Source: Stercorarius parasiticus (lineage: Eukaryota; Chordata; Aves; Charadriiformes; Stercorariidae). From it: 64,000 nt of DNA. Position 1 is the stretch's first letter; each line of letters begins with the position of its first letter. Under the pieces are notes generated by a model. It was not told where the DNA came from, ran no database searches, and saw nothing but the letters and a program-made list of their open reading frames with translations. Position numbers and translations under genes: made by a program. The stretch covers positions 345 through 64,344 of the forward strand of contig VWZL01004375.1 in NCBI GenBank assembly GCA_013396915.1, read 5' to 3'. This document shows positions 13,049 to 25,500 of this stretch, in pieces.

Positions 13049-13096
13049 GAAAAAAAAAACCAAACCAAACCAAAACAAAAACAAACCCAAAAAAAG
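13049..13096 (+). repeat. A-rich (CCAAA/CAAAA)n low-complexity tract
   Basis: A run of nine A's is followed by irregular CCAAA and CAAAA units and a second A run. It may be the decayed tail of a retroposed sequence, but no body can be recognised beside it. Confidence 0.85.
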
Positions 13097-13445
13097 CTAA
13101 TTTCAGTATCACTCTCCCTATCCTAATTAATGCCATTATTCAAAGTCTGAACTGAGTAAGAAACTATTAATTGTTTCAATGGTATTTCGCTGGCGTTCAT
13201 CACCATAGTATCTCAGTCTAACAAACATTAATGAATCTATCTTCCTATTGCCCTTATGAGACAGGAACTGTAGAAGAAAAAGAAATCAGTAAATAAAGCC
13301 CCTTTGTTCTTAAGAGCATCTTTTGAAAAGGTCTTTACTCATTTAGAGTTAAGGATATAAATCACAAGCATCCACCTGTTTCCTTAAATGTGTGACTCTT
13401 ATAATGACACATGGTCATTAAATATCCACTGAAGGCCTTTGATTT

Positions 13446-13545
13446 ATTCATCCACATTAGCCCTCTAAAATACAGAGGGCGACTATTCCTGTTTTATGAA
13501 GTATTTAAGTGGTTGTTTCAAGGTGACTCAGGAAACCACTATGCC
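13446..13545 (+). mobile_element. Possible MIR/CORE-SINE-like ancient repeat
   Basis: The order of words, an ATTAGCCCTCTAAAATACAG-like start, GACTATTCCTGTTTTATGAA, TTAAGTGGTTGTTTCAAGGT and GACTCAGGAAACCAC, parallels the old amniote SINE/LINE 3' module in which 'cccattttacagatgggg' is followed by 'ttaagtgacttgcc' and 'caaggtcacacagg'. Divergence is high. The plus-strand ORF at 13411-13728 passes through it and is probably a chance frame. Confidence 0.42.
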
Positions 13546-14071
13546 ACCTTTACCAAAGATGGCTTAACAGGTCCTTTAAAAGAGGGAATATGGAGCAGTT
13601 TTGGGGAGATGGTGCATGAAATCATAACTGAAGCATTACTTTCGATAATGGTACTGACCTTTTGTAAGTGCTATGATAAAACTGAACAGGATCTGGAAAA
13701 TATCCACGAGAATTGCAAGTCACCTTGAGAATACCTCTTCTAGATGCCCGTTATCTGTATTCTAATGTATGTCCCAATTCAGCACAAGTTGTTCCCAAAA
13801 GAGAACACAGTGAAGAGTATGACAAGCATGGAAATGTGATGACTTAATATTATGACTATGCAGCTTTTGTGTGGACTATTCCTCTGGATCCCCTAAAGAT
13901 GCTTCTCTTGCCATGTTATTTCTGCTTGGAGACAACCCGCTGAAAAAAATGCTTTAAACAGTGTACAGGAAATAAAAGCTCAGAAAGGAAGAGTGTGCTC
14001 AATGATACAGTTCTGGATCAATGACATTGTGCTCCAGTTTTTATGACAAACGCAAGAGGTCTAAGGTGGGA

Positions 14072-14190
14072 ATTTTTGTTGGTTTTTTGTTTGTTTGGTT
14101 GGTTGGTTTGTTTTGTTTTATTTTGTTTTGTTATTTTGGGGTTTGTTTTTTGGGTTTTTTTGGTGTCGTTCCCCCCCCACCACCCCGGCC
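14072..14190 (+). repeat. T/G-rich low-complexity tract ending in a C run
   Basis: Irregular TTTG, TTGG and TTTTG units run for about 100 bp, followed by CCCCCCCC and a CACCACCCC patch. There is no regular period throughout. It resembles the reverse complement of the A/C-rich tracts at 13049-13096 and 55252-55352. Confidence 0.85.
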
Positions 14191-14339
14191 CTTAAATATA
14201 TCTTACTCCTATTAGTTCTTACCCCTTCCTTACAAATCAGTAGAAATCTTTCCTTGAGCTTGTCCTAGGCTTTATAAACTCAAGAGCACAAAAAGAGCAA
14301 GGAGACAAAGGCAATTTTGTGGTTGCACAAGGTACACTC

Positions 14340-14411
14340 TTTATAGCAGCTCATTCTTGCTGCTATAAAAGGCTTGTTGGGCTTTTTTTTTTTAGCATTG
14401 CTGCTATAAAA
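14340..14411. repeat. Perfect 11-bp inverted repeat plus third direct copy of the arm
   Basis: Left arm TTTATAGCAGC at 14340-14350, 8-nt loop, right arm GCTGCTATAAA at 14359-14369. The right-arm word GCTGCTATAAAA (14359-14370) recurs exactly at 14400-14411 after a T-run. A hairpin could form, but no function is implied. Confidence 0.85.
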
Positions 14412-17035
14412 TGTGATTTGAATGGCTTAATGCAGCAGACATTTTAAGTCACTCCAAGCGAATTTCTTATACATCCTGTTCAATCAACACCACAGTTATC
14501 TTTCTCAAAGTCTACTGTACTCTACTGAAGTGAAACTTTTCTTAAAATGATTTTGGAAATCACTAAAGGTAACATTTTGTTCTCCCTCAGAGAACAGTGT
14601 GCCCAATTCAGACACTCACATTCTCTAAAACAGTTAAAATATATTCAATTATTAGAGCCAAAATGACAATTCTATATTCTCCCTTCCCTTCATCTCCAGA
14701 ATCTTCACTGTGGCAGGGGTGTGGAGGTTTTCTCTGTTTTGGACAATGTACAGGGTAAATACAACAGAAAAGGTTTACCATAAAATACCTGGGAGAATTG
14801 GTGTTACCTTCTGAGATAAAAGGTTATTATTTCAATATCTGGCTCTGTGCAAGAGGGTATGAAATCTTGTTCCAGATATATTGTGGGAGTAGGACATGGA
14901 CTGTTGGAGAGGCTCCATTAATTCCTAATTATAAGTTGACATAAAATCTTTTAAAATATAGTTAATTTCCAGTTAAATAAATATTTGATTTGACCAGCGT
15001 ATAATTATTTTTGTAACTCATGGAAAGCTCCGAACAATTTGATCTGTGGCAAATTTCGTTTCTTAAACTTGCAGTTTTCTTAACCAGTAACAAAATCCAC
15101 GTTATGTATACATCCTGGGTGATAAATAGTTTACAAAGGAAGCTTAGAAACTTCCTCGGCAGCTTGTCTTTAATGTTTTGGTAATCTATCACTGCACAGA
15201 TCTACAAATACTGAATTTCCAGTAGGATTAGATTGAGTTAAATATTTAAGGAGACAATTTTAAATAAATGATGAATTGAAAGTGGCTTTGAGGTGCTGCT
15301 CCTTGTTCTTTGCTCTCCTGCCAGTTTTCAATGCATTGCCCAAGAGAGTGACGGAACAGCAGGACCTGAATCTACGAGACTCACCAGCGTTTATTTTCAG
15401 GCAAGAGAGAAGTGCTATTGTGTCAACAGAGCTCCTCGTATGTTAACCACTGATGTAGTTTGTACGTGTGCCTGTGATTATTTACTGGATTGGAGCTAGG
15501 CAAGGGAAAGAGTAAATCTAATTAAAAAGTTTAGTCAGATGCATGAATTACTCTTATTAAACTTATTGTTGGATTTATTTTTCCTGTATTCATTTAGAAG
15601 GAAAACATCCTAAGAGCTACTATATCATTAAATAGTAGAACTACAAAACCAAACTGATGGCATCTTTAAAGGAACGTAGTTTGGAATTTTAGATTTTATA
15701 CCAGAACGCAAGTTTTCCTCTGTACATCAAAATGGGTAACACTTTCAGTGTCAGACTTTACCCACCTGACCTACTAATTCATATAGAGCTAATTCCCTTT
15801 CTGAGATCTCTGAGTTAATTTTTTTATTCACGCATGAGACTGGGCTATAGATTTCATTAATGAGGCCTGAGAACTTCTGTTATTCTGAAAGGGAAAATAT
15901 CAGAAAGAGCTTGGACATCAGAACATGACATATAGCTGCCGTGTGCAAAATCTTTGGTGCATTTTTATCCTTGAAATTATTCTCTCTGTGCTCTCAAGGA
16001 GCTACAAATTCATAGCCTGACAGCCTAATATCAGCCGTGATAGCGTTCATTCTGCCACACTCTCTTGGACAGGGTAATTAATGTAAGCATATGAGAAACC
16101 ATAATTGACATTCTGATCAATAAAAGTCTGCTTGGCAAACTTGCAAACGACATTGAAGTGGGTTCCCAGGAGCTATTCAAACATCAGCAGAGGGGTACAT
16201 CATGTGAATGCCTTCAGCCACTCTGCTATGCAACGTGCAAGCTGTGGTACAGCAGGTCATTAAGACTCAAATATTTTTATCATCTCCTCCTTGCAGAAAG
16301 AGCTGCAGTGGGCTTCTGCCTGAAAAAAGCAGCTCACACAAGTTCTTTTATAAAAATAATACCCAGACGTATATTAGTATAATGAAACAGGGTTTGCTTG
16401 TCATTTAACACTGGGTTACCACAGCTGAATTACAAAGCAAAATCATTAAAAGAAGGAAGCACTCTGCTATTCTATCTGACGAGAGAATCTTGTCTCCCCA
16501 AATACTACAGCCACTATATCCCACAGAGCACCTATTTCAATCTTGGCTCTGACCACAAGAACTTACAATAAAAGCACAGACGTTCCTTCTTAAGATCTAA
16601 GGGAGATGTATAACTCTCTCTTACGTGTATTTTTCATCAGAGTATTAATTTAGTTTTAAAAGGGACCGCCTGTTTTTTGTATTGCTAAAAAACCCACAGG
16701 ATTTGGGGAAGGATGGGATTAAAAGATGAAAGAAAAATGTTTAGCAGTGTATATGCAAAGTTGAGTAAACAGTGGTATAACAGCATTAAGTAACACAACC
16801 CTCTGATTTTTCCTGGTAAATGGAAAGGTAACCAACAGATTCCAAATTCTTATCACTGTTAACCAGGCACATTTCCGGAACAACTCCAGTGTTTTTAATG
16901 AAGGCATGCTGAAAATAAATTCAAAAGATGCTGTATTATCCATCTTTCTTGGGATTAAGACTTCAGTGAAACACCGAAGTGTGTGATTAGACCTTCCTTG
17001 GTAAGCATACCTAAATGTTTGTTGAATCAGGGACC
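14412..17035. other. No gene seen; includes a possible conserved non-coding block at about 15820-16160
   Basis: Unique sequence. ORFs of 64-76 codons are unsupported. The part around 15820-16160 lacks low-complexity runs and is rich in homeodomain-like TAAT words; see the findings. Confidence 0.45.
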
Positions 17036-17092
17036 TGACTGATTTGCTCAAGATCACACTGTGAATAAATACTCAGCAGGGAACCCAGACAG
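17036..17092 (+). mobile_element. Possible MIR/CORE-SINE-like 3' module
   Basis: CTGACTGATTTGCTCAAGAT, CACACTGTGAATAAATACTC and AGCAGGGAACCCAGAC follow the order of the ancient amniote module 'gacttgcccaaggtcacac', 'agtgagtcagtggc', 'agagcagggaatagaaccca'. Only this short core is visible; flanks are not recognisable. Confidence 0.45.
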
Positions 17093-17093
17093 A

Positions 17094-20000
17094 ACAATAA
17101 CTTAATTGCACCTGAAACAAATGAGTAATGCTCTATATATTCTCCTCTGCTGTGGAACCTGCACCTGAAATCAACCAGCTGTGTATAACCAGGAATAGAG
17201 AGAGACCTCTTTTCTGCAGCACATGGTGACACAGATACCAGCTGCATAATTTGCTGTATAGAGATTTTTGTTCTCTTTGTCTGTAATTCCAACACTTAAC
17301 AATGTACAGGATTACGCTTTTTTTTTCTTTTGTGTGTGTGTGTATGTATTCCTAAACAAGTGGGTTTTTTTCAGGACAGAAAGAGGAACTCAGTATATAC
17401 ATCATGTAATAAATGTCAAATCCCAGGCTGCTTTTTAGCAGCAGGACAGGCTGAGGGCCTCAGTGCGATGAAAGCTGTGCACAGCAGAGAGGTGTTCATG
17501 ACTTGCACAGGTTGCAACCTCAGCAGCTCTCTCTGCTGGGATCCCTTTGCTTGTCCTTACTGTCAGCTTCCCATACAATCCCAACCCCAGCCTGGCCCCA
17601 AACGCAAAAATGGTCAAGGAAGCAATTGTTTTGGGGACAGCAAAATCACAGAGGATGCAAATAAGAAGCAAAACAGATGGAAAATACATGGAAGGGGATG
17701 TTATAAAGGTATAAGCTTGCTTTGAAGCAGTCTGGAGAGATAAGGGAACAGGTGAACACAGAGCTGCAGTTGACAAGGGACTGGGGGATCCCTCTGAGTG
17801 ATGCCCTTGGGACAGTATGGGCTCTAAGGGTTAAAGAGCTTGTTGCGGAAAGGCAAATGAAGAAACCACACAGAACAGAGAAAAGCAAAGCAGAGCTACT
17901 TACAAGGCATAAATCAATGTCTCAGAAGGTCTGCTGGCCTTCCTGGGATGGGGAAATCGAGAGTTTCCTTCCTCTCAGATTATTACTGCAAAATGGCTGG
18001 TGTCTCAACCTTTACAGGGCCGCTAAATCCCACTCCCTGAGTCTGCTGCATGAGCTCTTAAATTCCAATAAATCAAGAAAATTGACATTTCTAAAAATGT
18101 CTCTTTTACCTATCCTGAGATAATTACAGCCCAGGAGAATTAGAAGCATTAAGCATACATGAAGCCTCCTAAATCCCCTGGGGTATGATTCATCTCGCAA
18201 TAACCACACCTCTTGCCTGTCTCATCCCAGCTAATAATCAAATATCTCCCAGTTTCTCCGCCTCCCTATTCTTCACCCCTCTTCCCCTCCCTGTAGAGGA
18301 TACCTGTGAAACTGAAAGCTGATACAAAGAAATGGGAACAATAGCTTAAAAATTCCCAGTGTTCCGTTTCTGGTGGAAGAGTTTCTGGGTCTTGTAGAGA
18401 GAGAGAAAGAAAATCCCCAAATGCTCCTCTGGCTCCTTGTTATCAATCTCACAGCGCTGAAACAATTTAGGCACGGCTGGGAATAAATACAGAAAATGGT
18501 AACAAATGAAGGATTGAAAAATGGTAATGTAACAGATGGAGAAAACTATCTGGAGTTTCATTTTGTGGAGGGAAGCTGTGGGAATAAACACTTTTTAAAC
18601 GAATCCGATCTGTAGAGGGGCTGAGTTTCTTCTGAAATTGAAGAATTCCTAGAAAGTAGATGATATTTTTATTACTCTTACCTGACAGAAGCCTATAGCC
18701 TTGATGTTTCAGTACAGAGGACAATTTATAAGATGTGGGGGCTGGTCTTTAAGGGCAGTCCCTCTATAAGCTGGCACATGGCAAAGTATAGCTAGAGCGT
18801 CTTACATTGCAAGGGCACGTATGGCTGAGAGCAAAATGAATTGCAATGATTTTTGTGACTACCAGTTCCACTTACAAAGTTGATGAATAGAAAGACATGA
18901 TATGACTTTTGACTACTGGCTGGAAACTCAACTGGTCGGCAGCATCAGCAATCAGTTAACATGTATTTCTCCAAATTCTTGCAGAGAATTGTTCAGTTGT
19001 TTATTTATTTATGAAGCAGACTGTAACGCTACCTGCCATAAAGCAAAACTGCCACTTGGAGGGTAACCTAATTCCAAAAGAATAAGAAGAGAAAAAGGTG
19101 CATTTACACAATGTAGGATGAAGATTTAAGGACAGCCAGCCTTATCTTCAAGAACCTCCTTGACATATGTCTTCAACTGGAAATCCACCGTTGCCTGTTA
19201 CAGTGATTAGGTACTTGCCTCTGAACTAGCTGCCAGTGGACATGGCTGGAGGGAAGATACTGCATCAGGTAAACCATTCATCTGACCTACAATGATGATA
19301 GTTCTCCTAGGAAAACTGAGTTTGGTACATATTCATTGGTTCAGCTGGCTGCAAGAACTTAAGAACTTATTATTACTGTAAAATTAAAAGATACCTAATT
19401 AATTCCATCCACTCTCTTTAATATCACATATAATAATTACCTTAGTGTTGCATAAAATTGTTACATTTCTGAATGTTAATTCAAGAACTAACTTTTGTCT
19501 TCCCCGCCTCATTCTTATCCTCACCCACATGTTTATGAAGAAGTATTGGCAAAGTGTTTTTCTAAGTTGTTAATTAGACCACTGTGTACAGAATATTATT
19601 CCTTCATTACAGGAAATTACAAGTACGTTCTTTTCCAGCAGAGACAGAAGAGTGACTTCAATGCACACTTCCCTCTCTCATTTGCTCTAGGAATAGTTTT
19701 CAAAACCCACAGGAACCAGGAAGCGTTAACGTTGATAATGCAATGACTTCTTTGCAGTTGGACCTGAATTATCAAAAAGCTATTACTGAACTCAAGCTGA
19801 GACTTAGCCAAATTTGTTCAATAGCCACATGTCGGATGATTAACTTTATATTACCAGTTTAGATGTTCTGACTTTCAACCAGAATGGTTGAATAATGCCA
19901 CTTCACTAAATTAGGAAGAAGATAGTCCATTCCTATTTCTGGATCCTGTTGCAAGCCTTTGTGAATAAGGCTGGGAGTAAGATAACAGCACTGAGATATT

Positions 20001-20152
20001 GGCATTTAAACTAATTTCAGTATCTAAAGTCGAAGTGTCTAGTGCAAGTGAGACTCCCTTTATCGACAATGGAGAAGACAGTAAACAAATTACCAATCTC
20101 TGAAACCACAGATGAGGAAAGGTCTTCAATATGGAGTGATTCTTTTCACAGG
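17094..20152. other. No gene seen; short TG run and possible conserved block
   Basis: A (TG)n run lies at about 17332-17343. The overlapping ORFs at 17330-17776 and 17722-18123 (up to 133 codons) compete on both strands and carry no recognised motif. The block at about 17930-18240 is complex, non-repetitive sequence; see the findings. Confidence 0.45.
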
Positions 20153-20236
20153 TCTTTTTTCTTTCTTATTTCTTTTTTTTCTTTCTTTCTTTTCTTTCCT
20201 TTCTTTTTTTTTCTTTTCTTCCCCCCCTCCCCTCTT
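20153..20236 (+). repeat. Polypyrimidine (TTTC-rich) tract
   Basis: About 84 bp of nearly pure T and C with irregular CTTT units, ending in CCCCCCCTCCCCTC. The mirror-symmetric pyrimidine composition could allow triplex (H-DNA) formation in principle. The reading frame over it (20042-20275, F/S-rich) is an artefact. Confidence 0.93.
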
Positions 20237-22502
20237 TACTATTTCCTATGCAGATGGCATTATCTAAACTTTTAATACTTGTTGGTGGTAAAACTCTGAA
20301 TATTGTACTGATGGCACATTTTATACACCACTGTACTTACAAGAGGTCAGTAAATGTAATCTCTAGATACTGAAGTTATAGAACTACTGTGAATGTCTGT
20401 AAATGGTATTTAGATATCAGTGTTGACTCTTTTACCTATGTTCTTGCTCTTATTTTAGTGCTTTTTTTTTTTTTCTGCAGATACCATTTTATGGAAACAA
20501 GTGAACTCTGTATCTATACACAGATTTAAAACTAGTTAATAGATAAGGTCCCATTAAATAAAATTCCTCAATATGTGGCCCAGTCTGACTTTGTGTGATT
20601 GTGCCAGAAACGCTGTGCCCTGCCCTACAAGAACGTCCTTATTATGTCCATTTATTTCAACATTTCCTTTCTTTTTTTTTTCCCACTTTTGTTTCCCCAC
20701 CAAGAAAGTTGAGATGAAGTGGTGAAATACTTGAAAAGTGACTTGAAGGTTCATAAACTAGAATACAAAATTAAAATAGATCAGAAGAAAACAGAATTTT
20801 GAAGGACTGAGTTTCTCTAGTGTCTGCTTGTATTTTATGATACTGGTGCATGATACTCAGACTGGAATAAATTGTGTGCTGACACGGCTTACTTAGAGTC
20901 GTGAATTTCATGGTGAGGAAGATGTCTGAAACACGTGGATAGACAGACGTAAATTCAGGTGTGCTTATATATATATTCCTTCCCTTCTGGAAAAATAATG
21001 CAGGCATTACCATACTTAGCTATTTGATTTAATTCAAAAGTTATCTTTGAGGAGTTTTCAGTGAAGTTGAGCTTTATTGTAGAGCTTTTCACTTGGAAGA
21101 CCTTACTGGAGAAATTAGAAAAATCCAGGAAGTTGTAGAACAAACCAACCAAATCAAACATTACAAAAAAATCATACAAGCAATGGCAAGAACTGAAGTG
21201 AATTCTTTAAGTGGTGGTCAGGAAAATTAAATAATTAATTAATTTAACGGCCATCCATGCAAGTCTAAATTTCAGTGTGAGAAGTGACTTTTACTATCAG
21301 CATGTTGGATGACAACTCCATTAGAAATGAAAGTAGGGAGTACAAAATGAGTAATTCCCCTGTGATGGAGATCTTTTTAAAGAAGGAACTGAATTTTATT
21401 TCTTGAGGGGTAGAGAGATAGATTATATCTTCTCAGCAATGCCAGGTAGGTTTCCTGTCCTGAAACTCCAAGATGCCTCAGCATCCCCAGAAGCTTATAA
21501 AATCCTTCCCAATGACTTGTGTGGGTGTTGGATTGGCCCAACAGACAGCAATGTGCAGGGGATAATGACACTGGGCAACGAAGTCTGAAGAGGTTTCTAA
21601 TGATTCTTTTATGAACCTGGAGATAGTCGTATTAATTTAATAAAGGGTTGGACAAAGTTTATTTTATGCATTTTAAAATGATTTTCCAAGCCTCATCTTG
21701 TGTTTTTGTAAGATCACATACTAATTAAGCAGTTACTTGAAGCTGTGCTTTCTGATTTTTCCCTAAAATATCTCTGCTTTACATTTTTTATGTTCAAAGA
21801 TTTTATTAGAGATTAAGCAAGTTACCATTCGGAAAAGCAAAAATCAGTACCGGATCAGGAATAATTAATAATATATAAACAGGATTACCTTGAGTAAGCA
21901 GAAACAGTCCCTTAGTCCTAGTTCAGAGAACCGTCTGTATGCCTTACACATTCAAATGTTAAGTCTAACTCAGCAGGAGAAAAAAAATTAGTACAGTATC
22001 AGTTTGTACAAATTGCCAAGAGCAGCTGAAGAGAGCCTAGAGATTTTAAGAGAAACACAATGTTACGCATTGATAAATTTCAGAGCTACCTCTTCTTTTA
22101 GACATGTTAGCCATGTACAAAGATTAGAGTTTTAGGCAGGATTTTACAAAGCCCAGACAGTCAAGCAGTTGTTCAGATCCATTGGCTGCTTTTGAAAATC
22201 TCAGCCATAACTGTTTCTTTTTCAGCAAGGTTGTGGGCTATGCTCTGTTTACATTCTGAAATCACTGATGGAAAAACATTGTTTATTTTGGACCAGAGTT
22301 AAAGCTGTAGTAGTGTGATGAAATATGCATTTCCATCTGTTTGATCAGAATAATCCTCTTACATCTATAATGTATTCAGCATAAGCGTTATGATATCTTT
22401 AGCCATTAATTCCCCTGACATTAAGTGTTTGGGATTTAAATATGAGGCAGCAAATTAGTGCACGGTTGCACTTAACAACTACACTTAGTTTTCAGAAAAA
22501 AA
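20237..22502. other. No gene seen
   Basis: T-runs near 20462 and 20670, a TA run near 20967 and a palindromic TTAATTAATTAA-type patch near 21230-21245 are the only structures. Short ORFs are unsupported. The part at about 22310-22480 is a candidate conserved block (see the findings). Confidence 0.5.
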
Positions 22503-22552
22503 TTTTTTGTTTTGTTTTTCTTTGCTTTGCTTTGCTTTGTTTTGTTTTTTTG
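22503..22552 (+). repeat. (TTTGC/TTTTG)n low-complexity repeat
   Basis: TTTTGTTTTG is followed by three TTTGC units and then TTTTG and a T run. Confidence 0.85.
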
Positions 22553-25500
22553 GAATTTCCCAGGTTTTGTTTCTTTCTTTGATATAAGAATGACGAACCA
22601 ATTTATTGAATCAAAAAACCTGACAAAACGGCTGTGATAAAGCAAATTTTATTTCCTTTTCTAATTTTGAGGTCACCCCTGGAGGAGTCCATAGGTTAAA
22701 AGGCACTGCCTGCAAGTACAAAACCAGCATGCTTTTCAGAAAGTTTGCACCGACTGGACTACAATACCAAGAAACATTTCATCTCCCCAGTATCTCGCCT
22801 TTCACTGTTGAAAGATTTCATCAATAGCAGAATCTCTTTTCCATTGCTACCTTTATAAAACTTTGGTGTAGGTATGTGAAAGTGCCTTCCCATCTCACCT
22901 CTCCAAAACACTCTTGATATCTTTGCTCTCACTCTAAGAGCCACATTCCTTCTAAGGAGAGGATTTAACTGCTCATTTAACTTTTTTAGTATTTATTTTA
23001 GAGCTGCTGTCATAAAACGGGGTGTCAGTACTTTCCTGATTTATTGACTCAGTTTTTTTCACTGTCTTTCTTTCCATTTCTTCGTTGTATTATAACCAAA
23101 CTCTCCACATCTTTGAACTCACAGCTTTGAACTTGCATGAGCAGCACTGCCAAAATTTCCTCCTCATTCTCCATTTTCTTCTATTTCTCCTACTCTCTTT
23201 TCTTGATCCTCCTGCTGTCCCAATTTTTTTTTTCCTGTTGGTATCCTTCATCTCACATGTTTAACACCTTCCAATGAAAAATCTGTCCTCTTACAGTCCA
23301 AAATCTTGTGTAACAGATTCTTTTGTTACCAAAAAAATAGGACAGGAATGAATTATCAAAGTCCAACTGTACCACTGACTCTAACTTCCACATGTTCTCA
23401 GAAAAGTTCTGAGGTTTGTTTCTGAAAAAATCCTACCTACCATTCAAAGGCCTTTTCCCCAGAATTAATTTGCATTTCTAATCTGGTCTCTGCATTCAAG
23501 GACATAAGAGAGTCATGTAACAAATATGTGATTTCTTGAAATCTATGTCATTGTCACATTAATTTTAGTCATTAACGGGATCCTCAGAGAGTGCTATAGT
23601 TTTGGATCAAGTTGTTAGCATGCTCCTGACAAAAATAAGCAGCAGCTATATAATTTACAGGTAGGGGTTTATTTATTTCTTTTTACCACGGTGTAAATGA
23701 AGCCTTTCAAGATTTTAACAACTCATCTGCTCCTTGCCAGAGGAGATGAGACTGCAGTGAGACTGGCCCCAGAAACAAGTTGCAATTCCCTTTTTAGTCT
23801 ACCTGAAGCATTGATAGCATCATCAATAATGTCAGCACAGTAATGGGCTTTGTTAGTTAACTCGTGGTTCTCTGCAAGCTCACTGGCTGTGGACTGGGAA
23901 AAGAACTTAGCATTGCCAATAAAGAACAGCTATTAAAAAAAAATACGTTGTTGACAGTATTAGTATTTTAAATGAAGAAAGATAAACCTTATCAGGACAC
24001 AATGCTCATATCCTGTTCTGCCTCCGGAAGATAGTACTGTCTTAAACAATTACTTTAATGTAGGTCCTGAGGTTTCCACTGCAGTCTTCTATGGATTTAG
24101 TTAAAGGTCACATGTGGTAGGTGAACAATTTTTACTGGTCTCTTGGGTAGTGGCTTAAGACAGGTTTCACTTTGTCACACTAGGTAGGTCAGACTTTCAG
24201 GGTCGAAGATAATTACTAGTCTCCTTTGAAAGAGGGGCACTACCGAGGAATAAAAGGCAGGTTTGTGAACGTAGCTAAGAGACAACACGTTAATTGTCCG
24301 TTATTCAAGCTAAAGCACACCGCTTGCTCATTAAGTACACAATAAACAAAGAAAACGGATGTACACATGAAGGGTCAGAAATTTTACAACCCCCACTCTC
24401 AAATAGCATGTCACAATATTTTATTTGCTTAGTCTACAAAAGAAACACAATAATATAAATGCAACTCCCTTTTAAAAACATTACATTACAAAATCATACT
24501 TACTTCTGTGATAGAAAAATAAACTACTCTAGTTAAATATGATTATTAAGATACTAGACCAAATATTATCTGTTATTATTGTGTCAATCTTCTCTTTAAA
24601 AATGAGACAAGTATATATTTTGCCTAAGCAAGTAAATTTTCATAACCATTTCTGCAGCACAGGTTTTTGTTGATAAAGGCTAAGTATTAGGTGTTATGTA
24701 TATACTTCTGAGAAGTTAAAAGACTTTTTGCCTCTCATTTACTACTTTTTTCCCTTTATTTTCTTCTCTTTTTATGCTATTGGTAAGAACTGAAATACTA
24801 TGAAAAAATATTTTGATATCATGTGTCTTCTCAGATAGAGCTCTCTTGCTAAAAGATATATATATGGATATTCCTTCCCAAAATTCCCAGCTACAATTAA
24901 TTTACCACTTTCTTTGCAAAGGATATTGGGAAATTAGATTTGAATTCTTTTTGTTCACTGTGCTCAGTGTACACACAATTTATCATTTCCTTCATCCAGA
25001 CTGCCCCTACATTTTTAGCCTGAAATGAAGATTATTTTTTTTCAGTGTTGTGATAACAGAACTGCTCTTAAGGGATACAATAAGATTTTACAATACTTCC
25101 ATTTATTTATAGCATCTATCAAGTCTCTTTAAATAGATCCTCTCCTCTGTGTCAAACACAATTCCAGAAGACTACACAAGCATCTGTATTTTTCTGTTGC
25201 TCCTCTGTAGGTTTGTAGGTTAAACTAACAACTAAAAATGAACATTTTATTCTCCGTGTAAATAATATTCTATTAAACCAATAAAGAGCTACACATAAAA
25301 GAAATACTAAGAATTGTAGTAAATACCCTCTTCACCATAAAACAATACTATTTTGAACCATTAGCAGCCTAATTAGAAGAAAAGCTTAGTACGAAGTAAT
25401 TTATTGTTGTGCTTCAATATCAAAGGTTTGGGAATGATTGGGAAATCTTGATAAATAGAAGACATGCTCGTGGACCTGAAATTCAAATTTGCATTAAGAT

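Noticed and set aside
12697..13155. 152-codon plus-strand ORF as a gene
   Set aside because: It runs through an A/C simple repeat giving a K/P/N/T-rich stretch; no domain, competing frames and no splice or promoter context.
20042..20275. F/S-rich 77-codon ORF as a membrane peptide
   Set aside because: It is the translation of a polypyrimidine tract.
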